The notes: generated by a model from the letters alone, not told the origin. A DNA stretch of 64,000 nucleotides from JBGAJN01 sp044224905 (GCA_044224905.1 JBGAJN010000001.1:1736001-1800000); one strand, 5' to 3'. Positions 26,877 through 34,860 are shown, counted from the first letter of the stretch. Made by a program: numbers and translations.

Positions 26877-27974
26877 TTGTCTACTCCGCTTCTCGTAACC
26901 GTCCTCACCTACACTCCCTCGCCGTATCAGGTGGAGCTGTTCAACCTGGTTCAGCGCGAAGGTCGGGTGGCGTTGAAGGTGATCTACTTGGTGAACCGCG
27001 ATGCCGAGCGCCAATGGAATCCCTCGTTGGTGCAGCATGAATACGTGGCGCTGGATGATCAACCTGGCCAGCTGGCTTGCGCTCGCCCGTTGGTCGAAGC
27101 GGCTGACTTGTTCGTGGCGAACTTTTATCGGCACCCGTGTGCCTCCAAGTTGATCCGGGCTCGCGCGGTCACCCGTCGGCCTTGGTGTTTTTGGGGCGAG
27201 CGTCCCGGGTACACTCGCTGGGCGTTTCTCGGGCGCCAGTACCGGCGCTATTCGCTCTCCGCCCTGCATCGGTCGCGTGCGGCCATCTGGGGAATTGGCA
27301 ACTGGGCGCTGGATCAATATCGCGTCGAGTTCGGTCCGCGTCGGTCGTATTTCAACGTGCCGTATTTTTCTGACCTCGACCGATTCACTTTGGCGGGCGC
27401 TGCGCGTCCGGCGCTTGGTCCGAACCGGCGCTTTTTGTTTTCCGGTTCGCTAATACCGCGTAAAGGTGTTGATTTGCTGGGGCGGGCGTTCCGGCAGGTG
27501 GCTGCAGATTTCCCGGATGTCTCGCTCACGATTATGGGGGCGGGCGAACTGGAGCCGGCGCTCCGGACGGAACTGGCGCCGTGCGGCGAACGCGTACGCT
27601 TTCTGGGTTTTCAACAGTGGGATCAACTCGCCCGGGTTTACGCGGAAGCCGATGTCGTCGTTGTTCCGTCGCGACACGACGGATGGGCGCTCGTCGTGCC
27701 CGAAGGCCTCGCCAGCGGTGCTCCCGTGATCGGGTCGGATCGGATGGGCGCGGCCCGTGAGTTCATCCGCTCTGGTGAAAACGGCTGGCTGGTTCAGGCG
27801 GGTGATCTGGAATCGTTGCTCAACGCTCTCCGCAGTGCCGCCGCGCTGTCTGTATCCGACCTCGTGCGGATGTCCGCGGCAGCGCGGGCCAGTGTCGCCC
27901 GGCACACGTTGTTGGATGGGGCCCGTCGCTTTGCCGAAGCCGCCGAAGGTTCCCATGCTTCCTTCCACAATTAG
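26877..27974 (+). CDS. Family 4 glycosyltransferase
   Basis: 365 aa, TTG start. VTVLTYTPSPYQVELFNLV resembles the N-terminal domain of GT4 transferases. The donor domain has RRFLFSGSLIPRKGVDLLGRAFRQVA, VSLTIMGAGELEPAL, VRFLGFQQWDQLARVYAEADVVVVPSRHDGWALVVPEGLASGAPVIGSDRMGAARE and GENGWLV. The E-x7-E region is conserved, so it is probably a retaining hexosyltransferase. Confidence 0.9.
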   Translation: MSTPLLVTVLTYTPSPYQVELFNLVQREGRVALKVIYLVNRDAERQWNPSLVQHEYVALDDQPGQLACARPLVEAADLFVANFYRHPCASKLIRARAVTRRPWCFWGERPGYTRWAFLGRQYRRYSLSALHRSRAAIWGIGNWALDQYRVEFGPRRSYFNVPYFSDLDRFTLAGAARPALGPNRRFLFSGSLIPRKGVDLLGRAFRQVAADFPDVSLTIMGAGELEPALRTELAPCGERVRFLGFQQWDQLARVYAEADVVVVPSRHDGWALVVPEGLASGAPVIGSDRMGAAREFIRSGENGWLVQAGDLESLLNALRSAAALSVSDLVRMSAAARASVARHTLLDGARRFAEAAEGSHASFHN

Positions 27975-27975
27975 C

Positions 27976-28024
27976 GGGTTCGCTGTTCGACGTTGGAAGT
28001 CCGAAGTTGGATGTTGGATGTTTC
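27976..28024 (+). repeat. Heptanucleotide tandem repeat (gttcgat/gttggat type)
   Basis: Seven in-phase units: gttcgct, gttcgac, gttggaa, gtccgaa, gttggat, gttggat, gtttccg. It starts immediately after the previous stop codon. Confidence 0.75.
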
Positions 28025-28309
28025 CGCGTCTCGCGTGTGGCGTCCGCTGTCTCCGCGACGTCCTTGGGCCTCCGGCGATTCGCGCTCATTCGTGAAATGT
28101 TCGTCACCGCATCGGCGTCGTTCCGCGTTCATTGGCGGTTGAAAGAATCCGTCCGCAGTTCGTGTCAAAAACGTTTGAACCTGCCCGTGTCCTCCGTGGT
28201 TGCCAATCGCCGAGTTCCCGGGTGGCACCCGCGTACCGCGCAATGCTTGGTTTGTCCCGTCACTTTCTGAATCCTGACTCGTGAATCCGGAATCCTTCTC
28301 CTTCCTCCT
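28025..28309 (+). repeat. Composite intergenic repeat region with second heptad array
   Basis: No gene. From 28263 the sequence is 7-bp periodic (tttctga, atcctga, ctcgtga, atccgga, atccttc, tccttcc) up to the TTG at 28310. The middle contains words seen in related intergenic repeats, such as ttccgcgttcattggcgg (near 28122) and gtgtcctccgtggtt (near 28187). Confidence 0.5.
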
Positions 28310-29539
28310 TTGAAAGTACTCCACATCATTCCGTCCGTCGGTCCGGTCCGCGGTGGTCCCAGCCAGGCCGTGCTGGAGATTGTTCGCACTCTGAACCGCC
28401 TTGGGTGTGAGTCGGAAATTGCGGCGACTAATGACAATGGTCCCGGTTTGCTCGATGTGCCGCTGGGGGTGAAGTCTGATTTTCAAGGGGCGCCCGTTTG
28501 GTTTTTTCCGCGTTTTTCGCCGAAGCTGGCTCCGCTCCGCGAATTTGCCTACTCCCGCGCGCTGACCGTGTGGTTGGAGGAAAACTTGGATCGTTACGAC
28601 TTGGTTCACGTCCACGCGTTCTTCTCCTATGCCTGCACGGCGGCCATGGCCATGGCGCGTCGCAAAAAAATTCCTTACCTCGTGCGTCCCCTCGGCTTGC
28701 TGTGCACGTGGTCGATGCAGCAGTCGGCGTTGCGGAAAAAGGCGTATCTCGCGCTCATTGAACGTCGCAACCTCAACGGCAGTGCCGGTCTCGAGTACAC
28801 CGCCGAACAGGAAATGGCCGAGGCCGCGCCGCTGCGTCTCGCGGCCCCCGGATTTGTTCTGCCCTTTGGTTTGGATTTGCCCGCGCCCATTTCGGATGCG
28901 CGCACCCGGTTGCGGCAGCTCATCAAGGTTCCGTCGGACGAGCCCGTTTTCTTGTTCCTTTCCCGCGTGCATCCGAAAAAGGGATTGCACGTTTTGCTCG
29001 CCGCGTTGGAACGTTTGAGCGGGCGGCGTTTTTCGGTGGTTGTGGCGGGGAGTGGGCCGGCAGATTACGAGGCGCAGGTGAAGGCGCAGGTCGCCGCCGG
29101 GAAATTGGCGGGCCGCGTTCACTTTGTCGGCTTCGCCCAGGGCGGGTTGAAACAAATGTTGCTGCAGGGCGCGGACGTGTTTGCGCTTACCTCGCACTCC
29201 GAGAGTTTCGCTATTGCAGCGATGGAGGCTTTGGCGGCAGGGACTCCCGTGCTTATTACCCCCGGCGTGCCTTTGGCGGACATCGTGCAAAAGTTTGCGA
29301 CGGGCTGGGTGGCGGATCTGGCTCCGGAAGCCATTGCGCGGGCGGCTGCGAGTGCGCTGGACGCCCGCGACCAGCCGGTCGAAGTCGCCGCACGGGCGGA
29401 ACGGTGCCGCGCTCTCGCCGCGAATTTCGAATGGCCGTGTATTGCCGCTCGGATGATTTCCGTCTATCAGGCGGTTCGCGAGCGTCGCCCGCTCCCGTCG
29501 TTCGAATTGTCCGAGGTCAAACTCGTCACCAAGTCATGA
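28310..29539 (+). CDS. Family 4 glycosyltransferase
   Basis: 409 aa, TTG start. MKVLHIIPSVGPVRGGPSQAVLEIVRTL is the classical GT4 opening with the GGP loop. The donor domain has VFLFLSRVHPKKGLHVLLAALERL, VAGSGPADYEAQVKAQVA, VHFVGFAQGGLKQMLLQGADVFALTSHSESFAIAAMEALAAGTPVLI. It is a typical retaining transferase of EPS loci. The leader is entirely heptad repeat. Confidence 0.93.
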   Translation: MKVLHIIPSVGPVRGGPSQAVLEIVRTLNRLGCESEIAATNDNGPGLLDVPLGVKSDFQGAPVWFFPRFSPKLAPLREFAYSRALTVWLEENLDRYDLVHVHAFFSYACTAAMAMARRKKIPYLVRPLGLLCTWSMQQSALRKKAYLALIERRNLNGSAGLEYTAEQEMAEAAPLRLAAPGFVLPFGLDLPAPISDARTRLRQLIKVPSDEPVFLFLSRVHPKKGLHVLLAALERLSGRRFSVVVAGSGPADYEAQVKAQVAAGKLAGRVHFVGFAQGGLKQMLLQGADVFALTSHSESFAIAAMEALAAGTPVLITPGVPLADIVQKFATGWVADLAPEAIARAAASALDARDQPVEVAARAERCRALAANFEWPCIAARMISVYQAVRERRPLPSFELSEVKLVTKS

Positions 29540-29590
29540 CGTTCGGCCTTGCCTGTTTCTCGTGGCGCGCTTTGCCTTCGGACTCTCGAT

Positions 29591-29715
29591 TTGTGGCTTC
29601 CGAATCCTGACTCCTGGCTCCTGAATCCTGGCTGTTGAATGTTCCCTGTTCCGCTCCCCGACTTCTGACTTACTTCTGACTCCTGAATCCTGAATCCTGA
29701 ATCCTGAATCCTAAC
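29591..29715 (+). repeat. Heptanucleotide tandem repeat (tcctgaa type)
   Basis: Array of 7-bp units: ttgtggc, ttccgaa, tcctgac, tcctggc, tcctgaa, tcctggc, tgttgaa, tgttccc, tgttccg and so on. After one phase shift it continues with four perfect tcctgaa units (29681-29708) and tcctaac. It ends 6 bp before the GTG start at 29722. Confidence 0.85.
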
Positions 29716-29721
29716 TTCCCC

Positions 29722-30510
29722 GTGCTCTCTGAAATCACCCCGGTAGTGCTTACGTTTAACGAGGCACCCAACATTGCCCGTACGTTGGCGAAGCTTCGTT
29801 GGGCTTCGGAGATTCTCGTCGTGGATAGTTTCAGCACCGACGCCACGCTGGATATCGTGAAAACGTTTCCTCAGGCGCGGATTGTGCAGCGAAAGTTCGA
29901 TAGTTTCGCCGGACAGTGCAACTTCGCGCTTGGTCACGTGCGCACTCCGTGGGTCCTCTCGTTGGATGCGGACTATGTTTTGTCCGATGACCTCGTCCGT
30001 GCCTTGGAAACCTTGCCGCTCGGGTCGGACCCGGCCGGCTATTCGGCCGCATTCAAGTACTGTGTCTTCGGGCGCGCCCTGCGTGCGTCGCTGTATCCCC
30101 CGCGGACGGTTCTGTATCGCAAGGACCGGGCGCGGTATCACGATGAAGGTCACGGGCATCGCGTCACGATCGACGGGTCGGTGAAGCCTTTAAGTGCCGT
30201 GATTTTTCATGACGATCAAAAGCCCCTCGATCGCTGGCTCAGTGAACAGAACAAATACATGATCGTCGAAGCGCGGAACCTTTTGGACAGCCCGCTGGGG
30301 GAGTTGAAGTTCCCAGACCGTTTGCGTCGGCGAATGTTTATCGCGCCGGCCGTGGTGTTCTTGTACACGTTGCTGGTCAAAGGTCTGATTCTGGATGGCT
30401 GGCCCGGGTGGTTTTACGTCTTCCAACGCACGCTCGCGGAGACCTTGCTCTCGCTCCGCTTGCTCGAGTTGCGCCTCAGTTCCTCGCCGCGCTCCAAGGT
30501 GGAGCGTTGA
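29722..30510 (+). CDS. Family 2 glycosyltransferase (WaaE/KdtX-like)
   Basis: 262 aa, GTG start. EITPVVLTFNEAPNIARTLAKLRWASEILVVDSFSTDATLDI is the WaaE-like GT2 opening; VLSLDADYVLS carries the DxD; HDEGHGHRVTIDG follows. A C-terminal hydrophobic segment (APAVVFLYTLLVKGLILDGWPGWFYV) suggests membrane association, as in LPS-core beta-glucosyltransferases. There is no Shine-Dalgarno sequence because the heptad array lies directly upstream. Confidence 0.9.
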   Translation: MLSEITPVVLTFNEAPNIARTLAKLRWASEILVVDSFSTDATLDIVKTFPQARIVQRKFDSFAGQCNFALGHVRTPWVLSLDADYVLSDDLVRALETLPLGSDPAGYSAAFKYCVFGRALRASLYPPRTVLYRKDRARYHDEGHGHRVTIDGSVKPLSAVIFHDDQKPLDRWLSEQNKYMIVEARNLLDSPLGELKFPDRLRRRMFIAPAVVFLYTLLVKGLILDGWPGWFYVFQRTLAETLLSLRLLELRLSSSPRSKVER

Positions 30511-30664
30511 GCGTTCGATGTTCGATGTCCCCTCATTCCGTTGCTTACCACCGATCGCTGACCGCTGATTGCCGATTGCCCATTGCCTATTGCCTATTGC
30601 CTATTGCCTATTGCCTATTGCCTATTGCCTATTGCCTATTGCCTATTGCCTATTGCCTATTGCC
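30511..30664 (+). repeat. Heptanucleotide array with 14 near-perfect attgcc units
   Basis: After the GT2 stop come gcgttcg, atgttcg, atgtccc. Then 30567-30664 holds 14 head-to-tail units: two gattgcc, one cattgcc, then eleven identical tattgcc. Three units make 21 bp, so all three frames remain open and would encode a fake PIAYCLL repeat. This is the most perfect array in the window and the best candidate for slipped-strand copy-number variation. Confidence 0.95.
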
Positions 30665-30895
30665 TACACCCCGCACTTGAAAAAAGCCGTCAAATCTTTT
30701 TCTGAAAAAAATCGTGCGCGTTCTTTCGTGTTGGTTCGCCTCGGTGCGCGTCGATGCGGGTTCCGTCGTGGGTCTCTCTGGTCGTTTGGCTCCGGCCGGA
30801 AAACCACGTGCTATAAGTGCGCCGTCCGCGCGTGTGATTGCGGTGCCGGGTTCGGCTCGCCGCGCCGCGGGATCGGAAATTCAATCGCACTACCT
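30665..30895. other. Gap between heptad array and HTH gene
   Basis: No gene recognised. An open frame runs through from the repeat but its translation (arginine/cysteine-rich) does not look like protein. It may hold the promoter for the HTH gene; none is clear. Confidence 0.3.
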
Positions 30896-31306
30896 ATGCA
30901 CGATGTTCAGATTCAAAATCGCTTCGTGGAACTTCGCAGTCAGGACTGGAGCTTCGCGCGCATTGCGGCCGAGTTGAACGTCTCCAAGACCACTCTGATC
31001 GCCTGGAGCCGCAAATTCCAGTTCGACATCCAGAACCTCCGTGTCATTGAACTCGAGGCGTTGCGGGAACAACTCTTGCGCAGCCGGACCGAACGCGCCC
31101 GCGCCTTGGCCGTTCAACTTCAGGCCGTGGAGACCGAACTGGCCAAGCGGGATCTTGGCACCGTTCCCACCGGGCGCTTGTTCGCGTTGGCCGAGTCGCT
31201 TCGTCGCCAGATTGCCGAAGCCACTGGCGCTCCCCGGTTCACCTCGCCTTTGCGGGAAATTCCCGAGGGCGAATACCACGAGCATGTTCAGGACTGGAAT
31301 CCCTGA
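30896..31306 (+). CDS. Small helix-turn-helix protein of unknown function
   Basis: 136 aa from ATG 30896; the open frame extends far upstream through the heptad array, but that part is repeat translation. Residues about 7-37 form a helix-turn-helix (RFVELRSQDWSFARIAAELNVSKTTLIAWSRKF), similar to the HTH of phage terminase small subunits and transposase N-termini. A long charged helix follows (LEALREQLLRSRTERARALAVQLQAVETELAKRD), then a second helical segment. It could be a DNA-binding regulator of the locus or a leftover of a mobile element. No partner gene identifies it. Confidence 0.6.
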   Translation: MHDVQIQNRFVELRSQDWSFARIAAELNVSKTTLIAWSRKFQFDIQNLRVIELEALREQLLRSRTERARALAVQLQAVETELAKRDLGTVPTGRLFALAESLRRQIAEATGAPRFTSPLREIPEGEYHEHVQDWNP

Positions 31307-31578
31307 CCTGCTGTGGCGTTCGGTGTCTCACTGAACCCGGCAGAACGCGCCCAGAACTCGTGAACCCAACCGCATGCCACACTCCGGGTCGCGCGAAACT
31401 CCACGCGCTATCTCCGTGCTGGTGGGTGGGGCGAGACTCCGGCGAGCCGTGTCGGATCTCTGCGCGCTTTCTGAATTCTTCAGTGGTTGATTGGGCTTCG
31501 ATGGTAGGGTTGTGCTGCCGCACCGCGCAAACTTCTGTGAAAATGAGCTCGCGCCATATTTTTGCCGTGCGATTGGCT

Positions 31579-31618
31579 TCTCCCTCTCCGCTTCGATCGG
31601 GGAGAGGGTTGGGGTGAG
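31579..31618. repeat. REP-like imperfect palindrome (second copy)
   Basis: ctccctctccg, a short loop, then cggggagagggttggggtga. The right arm matches the element at 9530. It lies in a 413-bp gene-poor gap (31307-31719) in which I see nothing else. Confidence 0.6.
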
Positions 31619-31719
31619 GTGTCGATTCTTGTGGCTATTGATGTCTTGCGATTCATCGTGGAACAATCTTCTTCTCGCGTTCATCTGCGGTTCAATTCAC
31701 AGCCTTCATCTGTCCTGCC

Positions 31720-31995
31720 ATGAGCGTGCGTCGTAATCCGTTTCGTTCCGCCCGTCGTTGCCTCAACCGCTGTCGCGATCGTGAGTATCAGCGCAACACG
31801 ATTCATCCGCCGCTCCCGTGTGGACTGGTCGAGGCGTGCCGGTTGGTTGAGGAGATTCTTCGGATCGATCGCCGGCTCGCGCGAATGGACGCTGAAATGA
31901 ATCGGAAGTTTCCTTCCTTGGATCGCGATCCTCGGCTCGAGCGTGAACTTGCTGTTGCGCTCGAAAAAATCTACGGCCCGAGTTCGCCTGCGTGA
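31720..31995 (+). CDS. Small hypothetical protein
   Basis: 91 aa, ATG start. The N-terminus is Arg/Cys-rich (SVRRNPFRSARRCLNRCRDREYQRN); the rest looks like a helical hairpin (LVEACRLVEEILRIDRRLARMDAEMNRKFP, LERELAVALEKIYG). No known domain recognised. It may form a pair with the HTH gene 413 bp upstream. The following 281 bp hold no gene. Confidence 0.45.
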   Translation: MSVRRNPFRSARRCLNRCRDREYQRNTIHPPLPCGLVEACRLVEEILRIDRRLARMDAEMNRKFPSLDRDPRLERELAVALEKIYGPSSPA

Positions 31996-32276
31996 ACCGT
32001 TCGCCGTCACGTCGCGCCGCGCTTCGGTGTCCCGACCGTCATCTTTTCCGGCGGTTCATCAACGGACCAGTTTCGGTCCACTTTTATTTTTGCACGTCTC
32101 CGGGGTTGTCGCCCGGCGGTGCCGGGAAGTTGCGCGGGCGAACGCGCGGCGACCTTTCCGCCGTCGTTCGGCGAAACTCGGATTCGACATTGTTCAGCGG
32201 ATACGGAAGACTGGGTTTTTAGTGTCGCACGATTAGGTCCGTTTCGGAGATCGTCTCCGGCGGTTTTGTTTTACGA

Positions 32277-34133
32277 ATGTCGTCAATGGGCAAACGAATC
32301 TTAGGCCTCTCGGCCTTTTATCACGACAGCGCCGCCGCGCTGGTCGTGGGCGGGGACATCGTGGCTGCGGCGCAGGAGGAGCGCTTCACCCGCATCAAGC
32401 ACGATTATCATTTTCCGAAGCACGCCGTGGACTTTTGCCTGAAAGAGGCGGGGATCACGCCCGAGGATTTGGACTACGTCGTATTTTACGACAAGCCGCT
32501 GCAGAAATTTGACCGTCTGCTCGAGACGTATCTGGCCTACGCGCCGGCTGGGTTGCAGTCGTTTCTGGCGGCGATGCCGCTCTGGCTCAAGACCAAGCTC
32601 TATCTTCCGCGGGAAATCCGCCAAGCGTTGGATGGTCGATTCAACAGACGCATCGCTTTCACCGGCCATCACGAGTCGCATGCTGCGAGCGCTTTCTTTC
32701 CTTCCCCGTACGACGAAGCCGCCGTGCTGACGATTGATGGCGTCGGCGAATGGGATACGGCGACGATCGGGCACGGCAAGAGCAACAAACTTGAGATTCT
32801 CAAGACGCTCCACTTCCCGCATTCGTTGGGTTTGCTGTATAGCGCGTTCACCTATTTCACCGGCTTCCGCGTCAACTCCGGCGAATACAAGCTCATGGGC
32901 CTCGCGCCCTATGGTGAGCCGAAGTACGTCGACCTGATCCTCAATAAGCTGATCGACCTCAAGGAGGACGGTTCGCTGGCGATGGACATGCGCTATTTCA
33001 ATTATTGCGAGGGTTTGACGATGACGAGCCCCGAGTTTGATACGCTCTTCGGTGGCCCGCCGCGACCGGCCGAGTCGCCGATTACACAGCGCGAAATGGA
33101 TCTCGCGGCCTCGATTCAGGTCGTCACGGAAGAAGCGGTCCTCCGCATGGCGAAGGAAGCCCGCCGCCTCACGGGAGCGAAGTATCTTTGCCTCGCCGGG
33201 GGCGTGGCGTTGAACTGCGTGGCCAATGGAAAACTTCTCCGTTCGAAAATTTTCGACGATATCTGGATCCAGCCGGCGGCCGGGGATGCGGGCGGGGCTT
33301 TGGGCGCGGCGTTGTTTGTCCATCACCACCTGTTGGACGGTCCCCGTCAACCCAACGGCAAGGACGCCGAGCGCGGGTCCTTGCTCGGCCCTAAATTTTC
33401 CAACGAGGAGATTCGCGCCACGCTTGACGCCCAGAACATCAAATACACCTACCACGCGGAGGAGCCCAAACTGCTCGAAGCGGTCGCGCGCGCGATGGCC
33501 GAAGGCAAGGTCGTCGGCTGGTTTCAGGGGCGGATGGAATTTGGCCCGCGCGCGCTCGGTTCGCGCAGCATCATCGGCGATGCGCGCAGCGAGGAAATGC
33601 AGGCGACCATGAATTTGCGGATTAAATTCCGCGAGTCGTTCCGGCCGTTTGCCCCCTGCGTTTTGCGCGAAGACGTTTCCGAGTATTTCGACCTCGCGGA
33701 AGAATCCCCCTACATGCTGCTGGTCGCACCGGTGAAGAAGGAGTTGTGGTGCGAACTGACCACGGAGCAGAAGCGGCTCATGAAGGATCCGGATTTGCGC
33801 AAACGGGTGAACGTGAGGCGTTCGAGCATTCCGGCGGTGACGCATGTGGATATGAGTGCGCGCATTCAGACCGTGGACGAGGAACGTCACGGGCGCTACT
33901 ACCGGTTGATTAAGGAATTCAAGCGGCAGACCGGTTGCAGCGTGATCATCAACACGAGTTTCAACATCCGCGGCGAACCGATCGTCTGTACGCCGCAGGA
34001 CGCCTATCGTTGCCTGGTGAATACGGACATGGACGTGCTCGTGTTGGAAAATTGCGTTCTGTACCGGGCCGATCAACCGGCCATCGATCCGGCGATCCGT
34101 AAGCAATACATGGAAAGTTTCAAACTCGATTAA
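32277..34133 (+). CDS. NodU/CmcH-family O-carbamoyltransferase (second copy)
   Basis: 618 aa; the ATG at 32286 is an equally good start, three codons later. The N-terminal domain has ILGLSAFYHDSAAALVVGGDIVAAAQEERFTRIKHD, GHHESHAASAFF and TIDGVGEWD. The C-terminal domain has GWFQGRMEFGPRALGSRSIIGDAR and VIINTSFNIRGEPIVCTP. It is closer to the type followed by SxtJ and DUF5989, exactly as here, than to the copy at 1561. It probably carbamoylates a different sugar or position. Confidence 0.94.
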   Translation: MSSMGKRILGLSAFYHDSAAALVVGGDIVAAAQEERFTRIKHDYHFPKHAVDFCLKEAGITPEDLDYVVFYDKPLQKFDRLLETYLAYAPAGLQSFLAAMPLWLKTKLYLPREIRQALDGRFNRRIAFTGHHESHAASAFFPSPYDEAAVLTIDGVGEWDTATIGHGKSNKLEILKTLHFPHSLGLLYSAFTYFTGFRVNSGEYKLMGLAPYGEPKYVDLILNKLIDLKEDGSLAMDMRYFNYCEGLTMTSPEFDTLFGGPPRPAESPITQREMDLAASIQVVTEEAVLRMAKEARRLTGAKYLCLAGGVALNCVANGKLLRSKIFDDIWIQPAAGDAGGALGAALFVHHHLLDGPRQPNGKDAERGSLLGPKFSNEEIRATLDAQNIKYTYHAEEPKLLEAVARAMAEGKVVGWFQGRMEFGPRALGSRSIIGDARSEEMQATMNLRIKFRESFRPFAPCVLREDVSEYFDLAEESPYMLLVAPVKKELWCELTTEQKRLMKDPDLRKRVNVRRSSIPAVTHVDMSARIQTVDEERHGRYYRLIKEFKRQTGCSVIINTSFNIRGEPIVCTPQDAYRCLVNTDMDVLVLENCVLYRADQPAIDPAIRKQYMESFKLD

Positions 34134-34145
34134 CCCGGTGAGCGC

Positions 34146-34586
34146 ATGATCAATCCCTTCAAAGATGTCAATTGGAGTCCCGGACCGGTCGAGAAACGCA
34201 AATTTGCCGTCAGCCTCGTGATCGGTTTTCCGATCGTCGCGCTGCTCTTGTTTTTGATCAAGGGGTTGATCTCGCACGCGTGGAATCCGGTGCCTTCGTA
34301 CTGGATCGCGGGAGTCGGCTGCGGTTTGGGAGTGGTATTGCTCGCGATCCCGGCGCTGGCCAAACCGTTCTACGTCGTCTGGTATTTTCTGGGTTGCTGC
34401 ATCGGTATTGTCGTCAGCAACGTGTTGCTGTCGGCGTTTTATTTTATCTTTGTTACCGGTTTGGGGCTCGTCTTGCGCCTGTTCGGCAAGGAGCCTTTGC
34501 AGAAGGGCTTGAAGCGCGACGCCTCGACTTACTGGCTCGATGCCGAGCGGGTGTCGGATCCCAAACGATATTATCAACAGTTTTGA
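34146..34586 (+). CDS. SxtJ-family membrane protein
   Basis: 146 aa with four hydrophobic segments (FAVSLVIGFPIVALLLFLIKGLI, YWIAGVGCGLGVVLLAIPALA, YVVWYFLGCCIGIVVSNVLLSAFYFIFVTGLGLVLRLF). The C-terminal KEPLQKGLKRDASTYWLDAERVSDPKRYYQQF is the conserved signature of SxtJ proteins found beside carbamoyltransferases. Function unknown; probably anchors or supports the carbamoyltransferase at the membrane. Confidence 0.85.
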   Translation: MINPFKDVNWSPGPVEKRKFAVSLVIGFPIVALLLFLIKGLISHAWNPVPSYWIAGVGCGLGVVLLAIPALAKPFYVVWYFLGCCIGIVVSNVLLSAFYFIFVTGLGLVLRLFGKEPLQKGLKRDASTYWLDAERVSDPKRYYQQF

Positions 34587-34603
34587 ACCGCGAGCTGCGT
34601 TAT

Positions 34604-34801
34604 ATGAGTGACGACAAGAAGAATGCCTTCGAGGAAGCGAATGCGTCCGGGCAATCCAGTTTGATTTCTGAATTCTGGCAGTTTCTCAAGCAGAACAAAA
34701 AGTTCTGGCTCATTCCCCTGATCATCGGCCTGCTGGCCTTCGGCTTGTTGATCATCCTTGGCGGCACGGCTGCCGCGCCGTTCATTTACACGCTGTTTTG
34801 A
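34604..34801 (+). CDS. DUF5989 small membrane protein
   Basis: 65 aa. A short N-terminal polar segment, then EFWQFLKQNKKFWLIPLIIGLLAFGLLIILGGTAAAPFIYTLF: one membrane helix with the WxxP and APFIYTLF end typical of DUF5989. It almost always follows SxtJ. Starts 17 bp after the SxtJ stop. Function unknown. Confidence 0.85.
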   Translation: MSDDKKNAFEEANASGQSSLISEFWQFLKQNKKFWLIPLIIGLLAFGLLIILGGTAAAPFIYTLF

Positions 34802-34860
34802 TCCGTGACGATGGTTGCTCGATTGCTGCGGGATGGGCTGGCTGCCGGTTTGAACCGGTC

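Noticed and set aside
30567..30664. CRISPR array
   Set aside because: The repeat unit is 7 bp with no spacers and there are no cas genes.
30569..30895. Upstream extension of the HTH gene encoding a PIAYCLL-type repeat peptide
   Set aside because: This is only the translation of the heptamer array, open because three units make 21 bp; the part after it has no protein-like composition. I placed the start at 30896.
32064..32090. ggacc...ggtcc hairpin followed by T-rich DNA as terminator of the 91-aa gene
   Set aside because: Five-bp stem is too weak and the T-run is interrupted.
32301..34577. Long antisense open frame (758 codons) opposite the second carbamoyltransferase
   Set aside because: Arg/His/Asp-rich shadow of a GC-rich gene; no domain, and the sense strand encodes a clear family protein.
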